From Lachnospiraceae bacterium (GTDB taxonomy: Bacteria > Bacillota > Clostridia > Lachnospirales > Lachnospiraceae): DNA of 64,000 nt. Position 1 is the stretch's first letter. Each line of letters opens with the position of its first letter. The notes below the pieces were generated by a model. That model was given only the letters and a program-made list of their open reading frames with translations. It made no database searches and was not told where the DNA came from. Location: the NCBI GenBank assembly GCA_900770785.1, contig CAAGLJ010000076.1, forward strand, positions 1 to 64,000. The letters run 5' to 3'. This document shows, one piece after another, positions 17,326 through 26,549 of the stretch. A program made the translations under genes and the position numbers.

Positions 17326-17823
17326 ATGAATTTATCTCAGATTTTTAACCAGCAGCACAAAAGAGAGGAAAGAGAACTGGAATTTCCGCTAAAATGCTTT
17401 GGTGATATGAAGGTAATACAGGCTTCCCCTTTATTTTTATCTATGGAAAATACAGGTAAAGGAAAGGCCAAAATCAAAGGAAGCTGTGAGCTGATTTTCA
17501 GCATTCCCTGTGACCGGTGCCTTACGCCTGTGGAAACAAAGCTCCCTCTGGAATTTTCCAGAGTGGTATACGCTCCGGATATGGATATACCCAAGGAGGA
17601 AGAAGACCAGCAATTTGTAGAGGAGTATGAGCTGAATCTGGAAAGGCTTCTTGAAGAGGAATTACAGCTTTTATGGCCAACGAAGACTCTTTGCAGTGAG
17701 GATTGTAAAGGAATCTGTATGAAGTGCGGACAGAACCGGAATGAAGGCAGCTGTGACTGTGATGATTTTGTACCTGATATACGCTTTGCCAATTTGATGG
17801 ATATTTTCAATGGAAAGAAATAG
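17326..17823 (+). CDS. yceD: YceD family (DUF177) protein
   Basis: A 165-residue protein of the YceD/DUF177 family, which nearly always precedes rpmF and is linked to rRNA accumulation. Seen features are SCELIFSIPCDRCLTPVETKL and a C-terminal pair of Cys motifs, CSEDCKGICMKCGQN with a following CDCDDF, that could bind zinc. ATG 17326 follows AAAGGGTG; a GTG at 17263 would add an unlikely His-rich extension overlapping a hairpin. rpmF lies 185 bp downstream behind its own promoter. The role in ribosome assembly is inferred from the family. Confidence 0.88.
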   Translation: MNLSQIFNQQHKREERELEFPLKCFGDMKVIQASPLFLSMENTGKGKAKIKGSCELIFSIPCDRCLTPVETKLPLEFSRVVYAPDMDIPKEEEDQQFVEEYELNLERLLEEELQLLWPTKTLCSEDCKGICMKCGQNRNEGSCDCDDFVPDIRFANLMDIFNGKK

Positions 17824-17884
17824 CATAAGAGCTTTGCCTGCAAAGGCAGAATGTTAAAAAACTGTTGAAAAGCAGAAAAAAATA

Positions 17885-17913
17885 TTGACAAAGTGGGAGA
17901 CAGTATGTATAAT
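17885..17913 (+). promoter_or_regulatory. Consensus promoter for rpmF
   Basis: Perfect TTGACA (17885-17890) and perfect TATAAT (17908-17913) with a 17 bp spacer, the best sigma-A match in the window. It suits a highly expressed ribosomal protein gene. The 5' leader to the rpmF ATG at 18009 is about 90 bases, and nothing structured was recognised in it. Confidence 0.92.
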
Positions 17914-18008
17914 AACTCAAGTGTGGTCATGTTATGTTCACATAAGTAAGAGTTTAAGAAAGTGTAGTACATTTTCTTCGAATAGAATTGTTGTAAGGAG
18001 GTGTAACG

Positions 18009-18188
18009 ATGTCTATTTGTCCTAAGAATAAATCTTCCAAATCCAGAAGAGATAAGAGAAGAGCAAACTGGAAAATGAGTGCTCCTACATTGGTTAAATG
18101 TAGTAAATGTGGTGCTTTAATGATGCCTCACCGGGTTTGTAAAAAATGTGGTTCTTACAACAAAAAAGAAATCATTGCAGTTGATTAA
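18009..18188 (+). CDS. rpmF: 50S ribosomal protein L32
   Basis: A 59-residue protein. It begins MSICPKNKSSKSRRDKRRAN, which resembles the L32 opening. It has four Cys as CSKC (31-34) and CKKC (44-47), the zinc-ribbon form of L32. It is a component of the large ribosomal subunit near the exit tunnel. Shine-Dalgarno AAGGAGGTG ends 5 bp before the ATG. It is placed after yceD as in most bacteria, with its own strong promoter and terminator. The identification is secure despite the small size. Confidence 0.96.
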   Translation: MSICPKNKSSKSRRDKRRANWKMSAPTLVKCSKCGALMMPHRVCKKCGSYNKKEIIAVD

Positions 18189-18207
18189 TTAAAAATGTTG
18201 GGAAATG

Positions 18208-18239
18208 AAGAGTCTTATGAAAATAAGGCTCTTATTTTT
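18208..18239 (+). terminator. Intrinsic terminator after rpmF
   Basis: AAGAGTCTTAT at 18208-18218 pairs with ATAAGGCTCTT at 18223-18233 (one G-T pair) around a GAAA tetraloop, followed by ATTTTT. Twenty bases past the rpmF stop. Confidence 0.9.
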
Positions 18240-18252
18240 CGTATAAGATGTA

Positions 18253-18290
18253 AAATCCGGCGATAAGCTTTACTTACGCCGGATTTTTAT
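18253..18290 (+). terminator. Second hairpin downstream of rpmF
   Basis: AAATCCGGCG at 18253-18262 pairs with CGCCGGATTT at 18277-18286. An inner TAAG/CTTA pairing extends the stem with one bulged A. TTATT follows. It is either a back-up terminator or part of the unexplained element that follows. Confidence 0.6.
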
Positions 18291-18293
18291 TAT

Positions 18294-18354
18294 GGTGGCC
18301 TGGCGGCCCACGCTTGTGGGAAAGATGAGGATGGAAGCAACGCGGGGTGGCCTG
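18294..18354. repeat. GC-rich intergenic segment with 9 bp flanking direct repeats
   Basis: GGTGGCCTG occurs at 18294-18302 and again at 18346-18354, bracketing 43 bp. The interior contains the small hairpin CCCAC-GCTT-GTGGG. The stretch is much richer in G+C than the AT-rich intergenic DNA around it, and no reading frame was found. It may be a remnant of a small mobile element or a structured RNA; neither is shown. Confidence 0.45.
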
Positions 18355-18401
18355 CATAAATGTACTAAAAGTTAAGCCTTATCTTCCTCCATAAAAACTG
18401 C

Positions 18402-18430
18402 TTGATTTTTATAAAGTGGTTTAGTATATT
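18402..18430 (+). promoter_or_regulatory. Promoter for plsX-acpP
   Basis: TTGATT at 18402-18407, 17 bp, TATATT at 18425-18430. The plsX start is 30 bp downstream. No FapR-like operator was recognised. Confidence 0.7.
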
Positions 18431-18459
18431 AGGTTATAGAGTAAAAAAGGAAGAGAGAA

Positions 18460-19485
18460 GTGTCACAAATGGTAAAAGTAGCACTTGACGCAATGGGAGG
18501 GGATAATGCCCCCGGTGCCATTGTAAAAGGAGCCGTTGATGCACTTGCAGCAAGCAGTGACGTTAAGGTTTTTCTTGTGGGAAAGGAAGAGGTCATTAAG
18601 AAGGAGCTTTCCGTATACTCTTATGATAAGAACCGAATAGAAGTGGTGAATGCCAATGAGGTTATTGAGATGGCTGAGCCTCCGGTGATGGCTATCCGTA
18701 AGAAAAAGGATTCCTCTATTGTGAAGGCCTTGCAGCTGGTTAAGGAAGGAAACTGTGATGCCTTTGTTTCTGCCGGAAGTTCCGGTGCAGTACTGGTAGG
18801 CGGACAGTTGATCGTAGGACGAATCAAAGGTGTGGAGAGACCGCCGCTGGCTCCCTTAATTCCTACCTTGAAAGGAGCTTCTCTTTTGGTAGACTGTGGT
18901 GCCAATGTGGATGCAAGACCTTCTCATCTGGTGCAGTTTGCAAAAATGGGTTCTGTATATATGGAAAATGTTTTGGGTATTGCTAATCCTAAGGTCGCCA
19001 TTGTCAATATTGGTGCAGAAGAAGAAAAGGGCAATGCTTTGGTGAAAGAAACCTTCCCTTTATTAAAGGAAGCACCCGGAATTAATTTTATTGGCAGCAT
19101 TGAAGCCAGGGATATTCCCAAAGGATATGCGGATGTAATCGTCTGCGAGGCCTTTGTAGGAAACGTGATTCTGAAGCTCTATGAAGGTGTTGGCGGAGCT
19201 CTTATTCAGACGGTAAAGCAGGGAATGATGACTTCCCTGAGAAGTAAGATAGGAGCCCTTCTGGTCAAGCCTGCCTTGAAGGAAAGCCTGAAAAGTTTCC
19301 AGCTGGAGGAGCATGGAGGAGCACCGCTTCTGGGGCTGAAGGGACTGGTAGTAAAGACTCATGGCAGTTCTGAAGCGATAGAGATTAAGAATACCATTTT
19401 ACAGTGTCAGACGTTTAAGAATCAGAATATTAATGAAAAGATTAAAAATATCATCGCAAAGGAAGAAGAATCTTCTCAGGGATGA
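18460..19485 (+). CDS. plsX: Phosphate acyltransferase PlsX
   Basis: Makes acyl-phosphate from acyl-ACP for the PlsX-PlsY phospholipid pathway. It has 341 residues. The N-terminus VKVALDAMGGDNAPGAIVKG and the later SAGSSGAVLVGGQLIVGRI, RPPLAPLIP, VDCGANVDARP and EAFVGNVILKLYEGVGG are characteristic. The GTG at 18460 lies about 5 bp after AGGAAGAG; an in-frame ATG at 18469 is the alternative. acpP follows after 36 bp, supplying the carrier of its substrate. The partner acyltransferase PlsY is encoded in the same window near 47.3 kb. Confidence 0.96.
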   Translation: MSQMVKVALDAMGGDNAPGAIVKGAVDALAASSDVKVFLVGKEEVIKKELSVYSYDKNRIEVVNANEVIEMAEPPVMAIRKKKDSSIVKALQLVKEGNCDAFVSAGSSGAVLVGGQLIVGRIKGVERPPLAPLIPTLKGASLLVDCGANVDARPSHLVQFAKMGSVYMENVLGIANPKVAIVNIGAEEEKGNALVKETFPLLKEAPGINFIGSIEARDIPKGYADVIVCEAFVGNVILKLYEGVGGALIQTVKQGMMTSLRSKIGALLVKPALKESLKSFQLEEHGGAPLLGLKGLVVKTHGSSEAIEIKNTILQCQTFKNQNINEKIKNIIAKEEESSQG

Positions 19486-19521
19486 AATATCCATAAATAA
19501 TGGAAAGAAAGGAACAATACA

Positions 19522-19752
19522 ATGGAATTTGAAAAATTAAAAAAAGTAATTGCTGAGGTTTTAAGTGTGGATCCGGATGAGATTACCATGGAGTCTACCT
19601 TTGCAGACGATTTAGGAGCAGATTCTTTGGATGTTTTTCAGATCATTATGGGATTGGAAGAAGAATTTGACATTGAAATTTCACCGGAGAAAGCAGAGAA
19701 TATTACTACGGTTGAAGAAGCAGTAGAATTGATTAAAGCTGCAATTAACTAG
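19522..19752 (+). CDS. acpP: Acyl carrier protein
   Basis: A 76-residue acidic carrier of fatty acyl chains. The phosphopantetheine attachment Ser is in GADSLDVFQIIM (the DSL motif). Length and helical acidic pattern fit ACP. It is located between plsX and rnc, the usual Firmicutes order. AGAAAGGAA precedes its ATG. Confidence 0.97.
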   Translation: MEFEKLKKVIAEVLSVDPDEITMESTFADDLGADSLDVFQIIMGLEEEFDIEISPEKAENITTVEEAVELIKAAIN

Positions 19753-19768
19753 CTATAAGTAGCAATCG

Positions 19769-19790
19769 AAAGCCCGTTAAGGGCTTTTTC
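19769..19790 (+). terminator. Terminator or attenuator between acpP and rnc
   Basis: AAAGCCC at 19769-19775 pairs with GGGCTTT at 19781-19787, followed by TT and C (five T in a row counting the stem end). The stem is only 7 bp, so partial read-through into rnc is likely. This would give more acpP than rnc/smc mRNA. Confidence 0.75.
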
Positions 19791-19862
19791 GAGTTAAAGC
19801 CGGGTAGAAAATCATGATGGACAAAAGGGACAGAAGCATAAAGCTGCAGCATGGAGGTTAGG

Positions 19863-20567
19863 ATGAGAACGGAGTATTCTCTTGAGGAATTGGAAAAACG
19901 AATTGGATATCGATTTGGGAAGAGGGAACTTTTAAAACAGGCATTGACCCATAGTTCTCATGCTAATGAACAAAAGATTAGAAAAAGTGGTGATTATGAG
20001 CGGCTGGAGTTTTTGGGGGATGCTGTGCTGGAGCTGTTAACCAGTGAGTACCTCTTTCATAAGCATCCCGAAATGCCGGAGGGAAAGTTGACCAGACTCC
20101 GGTCCTCCATCGTATGTGAACCGGCTCTGGCCCAGTGTGCAAAAACCATTGAGCTGGGTATGTTCATGCTTCTGGGAAAGGGAGAGGAGGCCACAGGAGG
20201 AAGACTGAGGGAATCCATTACCTCAGATGTTCTTGAGGCTCTGATTGGTGCGATTTATCTGGATGGGGGCTTTGAAGCTGCCAGAGATTTTGCCAAACGT
20301 TTTATTTTGTCTGGCTCGGACAACCGTATTTTTTTCCATGACAGTAAGACGATTTTACAGGAAATGATTCAGACAAAGCCTAATCAGCAGCTGGTATATA
20401 AGCTGCTGGAGGAAAAGGGACCGGATCACAATAAGGAATTTACGGTAGAGGCTTTATTGAATGACAGCCGGGTAGGCTTTGGCAGGGGACGAACCAAAAA
20501 GTCGGCAGAGCAGCAGGCTGCTTATGAGGCTATTCTGCTGTTGAAGCAGCAGAAGGAATATCAATAG
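19863..20567 (+). CDS. rnc: Ribonuclease III
   Basis: Cleaves double-stranded RNA in rRNA and mRNA maturation. It has 234 residues: an endonuclease domain (about 1-150) with signature ERLEFLGDAVLELLTSEYLF and a catalytic SDVLEALIGAIYLDGG, then a C-terminal dsRNA-binding domain ending GFGRGRTKKSAEQQAAYEA. ATG 19863 follows GGAGG by 5 bp; the ATG at 19851 is within that Shine-Dalgarno sequence. The rnc-smc-ftsY order is conserved in Firmicutes. Confidence 0.96.
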   Translation: MRTEYSLEELEKRIGYRFGKRELLKQALTHSSHANEQKIRKSGDYERLEFLGDAVLELLTSEYLFHKHPEMPEGKLTRLRSSIVCEPALAQCAKTIELGMFMLLGKGEEATGGRLRESITSDVLEALIGAIYLDGGFEAARDFAKRFILSGSDNRIFFHDSKTILQEMIQTKPNQQLVYKLLEEKGPDHNKEFTVEALLNDSRVGFGRGRTKKSAEQQAAYEAILLLKQQKEYQ

Positions 20568-20582
20568 AAATGGATTGGAAAA

Positions 20583-23500
20583 ATGTATTTAAAACGGATA
20601 GAGGTACAGGGATTTAAGTCCTTTGCAAATAAAATTACCTTTCAGTTTCATAATGGTATCACCGGAATTGTGGGTCCTAATGGAAGTGGAAAAAGTAACG
20701 TTGCGGATGCCGTTCGCTGGGTACTGGGTGAGCAGAGAATCAAACAGCTTCGCGGTGCTTCTATGCAGGATGTTATCTTTTCTGGAACGGAAACCAGAAA
20801 ACCTTTAAGCTACGCCTATGTGGCAATTACTCTGGATAACAGTGATCACCAGCTGGCAATAGATTATGATGAGGTAACGGTTGCCAGACGTTTGTATCGT
20901 TCAGGAGAAAGTGAATATCTGATTAATGGTGCAGCCTGCCGGTTAAAGGATGTGAATGAGCTTTTTTACGATACGGGCATTGGTAAGGAAGGCTACTCCA
21001 TCATTGGTCAGGGACAGATTGATAAGATTCTAAGTGGAAAGCCGGAGGAAAAAAGAGAACTTTTTGACGAGGCGGCAGGTATTGTCAAGTTTAAACGCCG
21101 TAAAGCAGCGGCACAGAAGAAGCTTGAAGATGAGAAACAGAATCTGATTCGTGTGAACGATATTTTATCAGAACTGGAGAAGCAAACAGGGCCCCTGGAA
21201 AGGCAGTCAGAAAAAGCCAAAATCTATTTAAAGAAGAAAGAGGAACTGAAAACTCTGGATGTGAATATGTTTCTTTTGGAAAATATTCATATTAAGGAAC
21301 AACTGGAAAAGGTAGAAAATTCTCTGCAAATTGCTTCTGAGGATTTGGAAGGTGCGAATTCGGCTTATGAAGGAATCAAAGAGGAGTACGACCAGATTCA
21401 GGGGAAAATAGAAGTTTTAGAAAAGGAGATTGATTGTACCAGAGAAAGTCTTACCGATACCAGCGTACTGAGAGGCAAGCTGGAAGGAGAAATTAAGGTT
21501 TTACAGGAGCAGATTCACTTTGCAAAATCGAATGAAGAACATCTGAAAAGCCGACGGAGTCAGGTGCAGTCTTCTCTTGAAGCAAAGGAAGAGGAACTTC
21601 AGGAAATTCTGAAGGTGAAAGAGGCCATTGATGCAGATGCTCTTCAGGCAGGAAAACGTAAGGAGGATGCCAGTGGGCAGCTGACGTTGCTGCAGGGACA
21701 GATTGAAACCATCAACAGTAATATAGAGGTGGGGAAAAATACGATTATCAATGCTCTTAACGAAAGGGCCACCATCAAATCCCAGATGGAAAGATACGAT
21801 ACCATGCTGGAACAGATGCAGATCCGCAGAGCAGAGCTGACCTCCAGACTGGTTTCTGTCAAATCGGATGAGGAAAAGCAGGAACACCATATTCAGGATC
21901 TGGAAAAGGAATTTGAGTCCATTCAGGATAAAATAACAGCCTTAAACCATGCCCAGGCCAGGAAGGAAGAAGAACTGGATGGAATCAGAGAGGAACTGTC
22001 CGGGCAGGATCAGGCCCTCAGAGATACGCAGGTTCGCTACCATCAGGAAAAATCAAGACTGGATGCACTGTCCAACCTGACAGAGCGATATGAAGGCTAT
22101 GGCGGAAGCGTTAAGCGGGTAATGGAGCTTAAGGAGAAAGAGGATGGTATTATCGGCGTAGTTGCCGATATTATTAAGGTAGAGAAAAAATACGAGACGG
22201 CTATTGAAACGGCTCTGGGAGGAAATATCCAGAATATTGTTACTGAGGATGAAGATACGGCTAAGAAAATGATAGGCTTTCTCAAGGCGCACAAGGCTGG
22301 CCGGGCCACCTTTTTACCCCTGTCCAGTATTCAGCATCCCCAGGATTTTAAAACGCCCCAGGTATTGAAGGAAAAGGGTGTTTTGGGTATGGCCAATGAA
22401 CTGGTACAGATCGATTCCAGATATAAGAATGTTGCCAAAGCGATGTTAGGCAGAATCGTGGTGGTGGAACATGTGGATGATGCGGTGAAAATCGCCCGTA
22501 AATACAACTACGGAATTCGTATGGTAACTATTGAGGGTGAGCTTCTGGTACCCGGTGGTGCAATCAGCGGCGGTGCCTTTAAGAACAACAGCAACCTGTT
22601 GGGAAGACGTCGTGAGATGGAGGAGCTTAATCAGAAGGTCAGGCAATATTTAAAGGATATTGACCAGCTGCTAAACAGCATAGAAGAGACCAAAGAAAAA
22701 AGAAACAGGTACAGGCTGGAGCTGGAGCAGATTAAGGCTGATTTACAGGAGGAATTTATACATCAGAATACTGCCCGTTTAAATGTTATTGCAGCGAGGA
22801 AAAAGCAGGAGGAAACCCAAAGCGGAGCGGGCTGCCTTATGGCAGAGGTTTCGGATATCGAAAAACAAATTACGGAGATTTCCGGCAATAAACAACAGAT
22901 TCTAAAAGAACTGGAAGAATCTCAGCTGCTGGAGAAAAATGTGGAAGGCCAGATTGAAGAGTTTCAGCACCAGCTGGAAGAACTGCGTAAACAGGAATCG
23001 GAGCAGATGGCTCTTGTATCAGAGCAGGAGGTAGAAGTAGAAAAGATTTTCCAGCGCAAAGGCTTTGAACAGCAAAATCTGGATCGTGTAACCGGTGAAG
23101 TGGAAAACTTTCGCACAGAACTGGAAGAGATTATCCAGGCGCTGCAATCAGGTGAAGAAGAAATTATCCGTAAAAATCAGTCTATTGCACAGATTAATGA
23201 GACCATTAGTGCTTCTCATACTTCCCAGTCAGATGGAGAGAGTCGTCTTAAGGATATGCTTTCCGAAAAGGAAGAACTTGGCAAAAAGCAGAAGAACTTT
23301 TTTGTTACCAGAGAGGAAATGGAAACGAAAATTACGGCTCTGGATAAAGAGGTTTATCGTCTGGGCAGCCAGAAGGAGCGCTATCAGGAGGCTATACAGA
23401 CGCAGATTGATTATATGTGGAATGAGTATGAGATTACCCTCCATGATGCAGCTAATATGCGGGATGAGAGCCTTACTGATCTGACGGTGATGAAACGGGA

Positions 23501-24143
23501 TATAGGTGCCCTGAAGGATGCCATCAAAAAACTGGGGGATGTAAATGTAAATGCCATTGAAGATTATAAGAATCTGATGGAGCGGTATAGCTTTTTAAAG
23601 ACTCAGCATGACGATTTGGTGGAAGCTGAAAAAACGCTGCAGGGTATCGTGGAAGAGCTGGATACGGCAATGCGAAAGCAGTTTAAAGAAAAGTTTGGCC
23701 AGATATCTACCCAGTTTGATAAAGTCTTTAAGGAGCTTTTTGGCGGCGGCAAGGGAACTTTGGAGTTGATGGAGGATGAGGATATTCTGGAGGCAGGAAT
23801 TCGCATCGTTGCCCAGCCTCCGGGAAAGAAGCTGCAGAACATGATGCAGATGTCTGGTGGAGAAAAGGCATTGACCGCAATAGCGCTTTTGTTTGCTATC
23901 CAGAACCTGAAGCCATCCCCCTTCTGTCTTCTGGATGAAATTGAAGCCGCACTGGATGAAAATAATGTGGCAAGATATGCAAGGTATTTACATAAACTGA
24001 CTAAGCACACACAGTTTATTGTGATTACACACAGAAGAGGAACCATGGAGAGGGCGGACCGACTGTATGGGATTACCATGCAGGAAAAGGGGGTATCTAC
24101 CCTGGTCAGTGTCAATCTGATTGAGGGAGAACTGGATAAATAG
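20583..24143 (+). CDS. smc: Chromosome segregation protein SMC
   Basis: ATPase of the condensin complex that organises and segregates the chromosome. It has 1186 residues. The N-terminal Walker A GPNGSGKSN is near residues 32-40. Two long coiled coils flank a hinge (about 510-640, with GVVADIIKVEKKYETAIETA and VPGGAISGGAF). The C-terminal signature is MSGGEKALTAIALLFAIQ, with Walker B FCLLDEIEAALDENN. It starts 15 bp after rnc and is followed by ftsY. The partners scpA and scpB are not in the window. The gene is intact. Confidence 0.98.
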   Translation: MYLKRIEVQGFKSFANKITFQFHNGITGIVGPNGSGKSNVADAVRWVLGEQRIKQLRGASMQDVIFSGTETRKPLSYAYVAITLDNSDHQLAIDYDEVTVARRLYRSGESEYLINGAACRLKDVNELFYDTGIGKEGYSIIGQGQIDKILSGKPEEKRELFDEAAGIVKFKRRKAAAQKKLEDEKQNLIRVNDILSELEKQTGPLERQSEKAKIYLKKKEELKTLDVNMFLLENIHIKEQLEKVENSLQIASEDLEGANSAYEGIKEEYDQIQGKIEVLEKEIDCTRESLTDTSVLRGKLEGEIKVLQEQIHFAKSNEEHLKSRRSQVQSSLEAKEEELQEILKVKEAIDADALQAGKRKEDASGQLTLLQGQIETINSNIEVGKNTIINALNERATIKSQMERYDTMLEQMQIRRAELTSRLVSVKSDEEKQEHHIQDLEKEFESIQDKITALNHAQARKEEELDGIREELSGQDQALRDTQVRYHQEKSRLDALSNLTERYEGYGGSVKRVMELKEKEDGIIGVVADIIKVEKKYETAIETALGGNIQNIVTEDEDTAKKMIGFLKAHKAGRATFLPLSSIQHPQDFKTPQVLKEKGVLGMANELVQIDSRYKNVAKAMLGRIVVVEHVDDAVKIARKYNYGIRMVTIEGELLVPGGAISGGAFKNNSNLLGRRREMEELNQKVRQYLKDIDQLLNSIEETKEKRNRYRLELEQIKADLQEEFIHQNTARLNVIAARKKQEETQSGAGCLMAEVSDIEKQITEISGNKQQILKELEESQLLEKNVEGQIEEFQHQLEELRKQESEQMALVSEQEVEVEKIFQRKGFEQQNLDRVTGEVENFRTELEEIIQALQSGEEEIIRKNQSIAQINETISASHTSQSDGESRLKDMLSEKEELGKKQKNFFVTREEMETKITALDKEVYRLGSQKERYQEAIQTQIDYMWNEYEITLHDAANMRDESLTDLTVMKRDIGALKDAIKKLGDVNVNAIEDYKNLMERYSFLKTQHDDLVEAEKTLQGIVEELDTAMRKQFKEKFGQISTQFDKVFKELFGGGKGTLELMEDEDILEAGIRIVAQPPGKKLQNMMQMSGGEKALTAIALLFAIQNLKPSPFCLLDEIEAALDENNVARYARYLHKLTKHTQFIVITHRRGTMERADRLYGITMQEKGVSTLVSVNLIEGELDK

Positions 24144-24201
24144 AGTATGAATAAGGTTCCTGTGATGGGAAAGCTGCGGGGGCAGCGGAATGGAGACTAA
24201 G

Positions 24202-25149
24202 ATGGAAAAAGAAGGATTTTTTGGCAGGCTGAAAAAAGGGCTTGCCAAAACCAGAGACAATATTGTAAGAAGTATAGATGCAGTTTTTTATGATGCCTCC
24301 TGCATAGATGAGGACTTCTATGAGGAGCTGGAAGAAATTTTGATCATGGGGGATATCGGCATTAATGCTACCCAGGCAATTCTGGACAGGCTGCGGGTAC
24401 AGATTAGAGAGAATCTGCTGACCCAACCCTCCCAGTGCAAGGAACTGTTGATCAATACCATAAAGGAGCAGATGCATGTAGAGGAAACTGCCTATGCCTT
24501 TGAGGAAGAACAGTCCATTGTCATGATTATCGGAGTAAACGGAGTGGGAAAGACCACTACGGTTGGAAAACTGGCTGCCAAATTAAAGGGGCAGGGGAAA
24601 AAGGTTCTGATTGCTGCGGCAGACACCTTTCGTGCTGCTGCGGGAGAGCAGCTGGAGGAATGGAGCCATCGTGCGGGAGTGGATATGATTGGCGGAACCG
24701 AAGGAGGAGACCCTGCCAGTGTGATTTATGATGCAGTAAGTGCAGCCAAAGCAAGAAAGGTGGATGTACTGCTTTGTGATACGGCAGGAAGGCTGCACAA
24801 TAAAAAGAATCTGATGGAAGAATTGAAAAAGATGAACCGTATCATTGACCGGGAATTTCCTGATGCACACAGAGAAAATCTGGTAGTATTGGATGCTACC
24901 ACAGGACAGAATGCCTTGAATCAGGCCCGGGAATTTGGGGCGGTGGCTGAGCTTACGGGAATCGTGCTTACAAAGATGGATGGGACGGCCAAGGGCGGAA
25001 TTGCCATTGCTATTCAGTCAGAACTGGGAGTTCCCGTAAAATATATTGGTGTGGGAGAATCGATTGAGGATTTACAGAAATTTAATTCAGACGAATTTGT
25101 AGATGCCTTATTTGATGTGCCAGGCTCAAGTCAAGAGGGTGAAAATTAA
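24202..25149 (+). CDS. ftsY: Signal recognition particle receptor FtsY
   Basis: SRP receptor GTPase that docks Ffh-ribosome complexes at the membrane. It has about 315 residues and lacks the long acidic A domain of E. coli FtsY. The N and G domains show GVNGVGKTTTVGKLAAKL (P-loop), AAADTFRAAAGEQLEEW, DTAGRLHNKKNLMEEL and TKMDGTAKGG. ATG 24202 has GGAG 6 bp upstream; an in-frame ATG at 24190 is also possible. Its partner ffh is 4.3 kb downstream. Confidence 0.96.
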   Translation: MEKEGFFGRLKKGLAKTRDNIVRSIDAVFYDASCIDEDFYEELEEILIMGDIGINATQAILDRLRVQIRENLLTQPSQCKELLINTIKEQMHVEETAYAFEEEQSIVMIIGVNGVGKTTTVGKLAAKLKGQGKKVLIAAADTFRAAAGEQLEEWSHRAGVDMIGGTEGGDPASVIYDAVSAAKARKVDVLLCDTAGRLHNKKNLMEELKKMNRIIDREFPDAHRENLVVLDATTGQNALNQAREFGAVAELTGIVLTKMDGTAKGGIAIAIQSELGVPVKYIGVGESIEDLQKFNSDEFVDALFDVPGSSQEGEN

Positions 25150-25171
25150 ACAGCAGAATGTGAGGAAAAAG

Positions 25172-26383
25172 ATGCTTACTCTGGAAAGATTTGAAGAAGC
25201 CACTGAGGTGGTCAAAAAGGTAACCCTGGAAACGAAACTGGTTTACAGCGATTACTTTAGCGATACTACAGGAAACAGGGTTTATTTAAAACCGGAAAAT
25301 ATGCAGTTTACAGGGGCCTATAAGGTACGCGGGGCCTACTACAAGATGAGTACACTGACAGAAGAAGAGCGGCAGAGAGGAATTATTACCGCATCTGCCG
25401 GAAATCATGCTCAGGGAGTGGCCTATGCGGCAAAATGCTATGGAGTGAAGGCAATCATCGTTATGCCTACTACCACTCCTTTGATGAAAGTGAACCGCAC
25501 CAAAAGCTATGGTGCCCAGGTGGTTCTTTGTGGTGATGTCTATGATGAAGCCTGCGCCCATGCCTATGAGCTGGCTGAGAAAAATGGATATACCTTCATC
25601 CATCCCTTTGATGATGAGGCAGTGGCAACGGGGCAGGGAACCATTGCCATGGAAATTGTGAAGGAGCTTCCTCTGGTGGACTATATTCTTTGTCCCATCG
25701 GGGGAGGCGGACTGGCAACTGGAGTCTCCACTCTGGCAAAACTATTAAATTCCAAAATTAAGGTGATTGGTGTAGAGCCTGCTGGGGCCAATTGTATGGA
25801 GGAATCTCTGAAGCAGGGTAAAGTAACTACATTGTCGACGGTCAATACGATTGCTGACGGAACCGCGGTAAAAACTCCGGGAAGTACTATTTTTCCGTAT
25901 ATACAAAAGAACCTGGATGGAATCATTACCGTAGAGGACAGCGAGCTGGTGGTAGCCTTTCTGGATATGGTGGAGAACCATAAAATGGTGGTGGAAAATT
26001 CCGGACTGCTGACCGTAGCCGCTTTAAAAAAGCTGGAGGTAAAGGGGAAAAAAGTAGTTTCTATTCTAAGCGGAGGAAATATGGATGTAATTACCATGTC
26101 CTCTGTGGTTCAGCAGGGACTTATTTTAAGGGACAGAATCTTTACGGTTTCCGTATTGCTGCCTGATAAGCCGGGAGAACTCAGCCGGGTAGCCAGCGTG
26201 GTGGCACAGGAAAGCGGTAATGTAATCAAGCTGGAACACAATCAGTTTGTCAGCATAAACCGCAATGCGGCCGTAGAACTTCGTATTACACTGGAGGCCT
26301 TTGGTACTGAACATAAGCAGCAGATTATTAATTCTCTGGAAAAAGAGGGCTATCAGCCCAAGGTAGTGAGGACGAATATATAG
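25172..26383 (+). CDS. ilvA: Threonine ammonia-lyase with C-terminal ACT domain
   Basis: PLP enzyme deaminating threonine to 2-oxobutyrate. It has 403 residues. The PLP Lys is K51 in FTGAYKVRGAYY. The Gly-rich phosphate loop is ILCPIGGGGLATGVS, and ASAGNHAQGVAYAA is the substrate loop. The last 75 residues form an ACT domain (FTVSVLLPDKPGELSRVASV). This length and single ACT domain fit the short, catabolic-type or IlvA2 enzymes rather than the 510-residue biosynthetic form, so the pathway is uncertain. ATG 25172 follows GAGGAAAAAG. It lies between ftsY and the SRP block, outside its metabolic context, and has its own terminator. Confidence 0.93.
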   Translation: MLTLERFEEATEVVKKVTLETKLVYSDYFSDTTGNRVYLKPENMQFTGAYKVRGAYYKMSTLTEEERQRGIITASAGNHAQGVAYAAKCYGVKAIIVMPTTTPLMKVNRTKSYGAQVVLCGDVYDEACAHAYELAEKNGYTFIHPFDDEAVATGQGTIAMEIVKELPLVDYILCPIGGGGLATGVSTLAKLLNSKIKVIGVEPAGANCMEESLKQGKVTTLSTVNTIADGTAVKTPGSTIFPYIQKNLDGIITVEDSELVVAFLDMVENHKMVVENSGLLTVAALKKLEVKGKKVVSILSGGNMDVITMSSVVQQGLILRDRIFTVSVLLPDKPGELSRVASVVAQESGNVIKLEHNQFVSINRNAAVELRITLEAFGTEHKQQIINSLEKEGYQPKVVRTNI

Positions 26384-26461
26384 CAATACTGAAAAAGCAA
26401 ATTTTAGCTGACAAAAAACAAAACAGAACGACCAGCGTTGATTTACGGTTATATTTTTGAG

Positions 26462-26493
26462 GAATCTGCCTAAAATATAGGCAGATTCTTTTT
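26462..26493 (+). terminator. Intrinsic terminator after ilvA
   Basis: Perfect 11 bp stem GAATCTGCCTA (26462-26472) with TAGGCAGATTC (26478-26488), loop AAATA, then five T. One of the strongest terminators in the window. Confidence 0.93.
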
Positions 26494-26549
26494 GGCAAGA
26501 ATAATATGGAAACCACTTATTTATTTGAGCAACGCGCATGAGGATTAAT

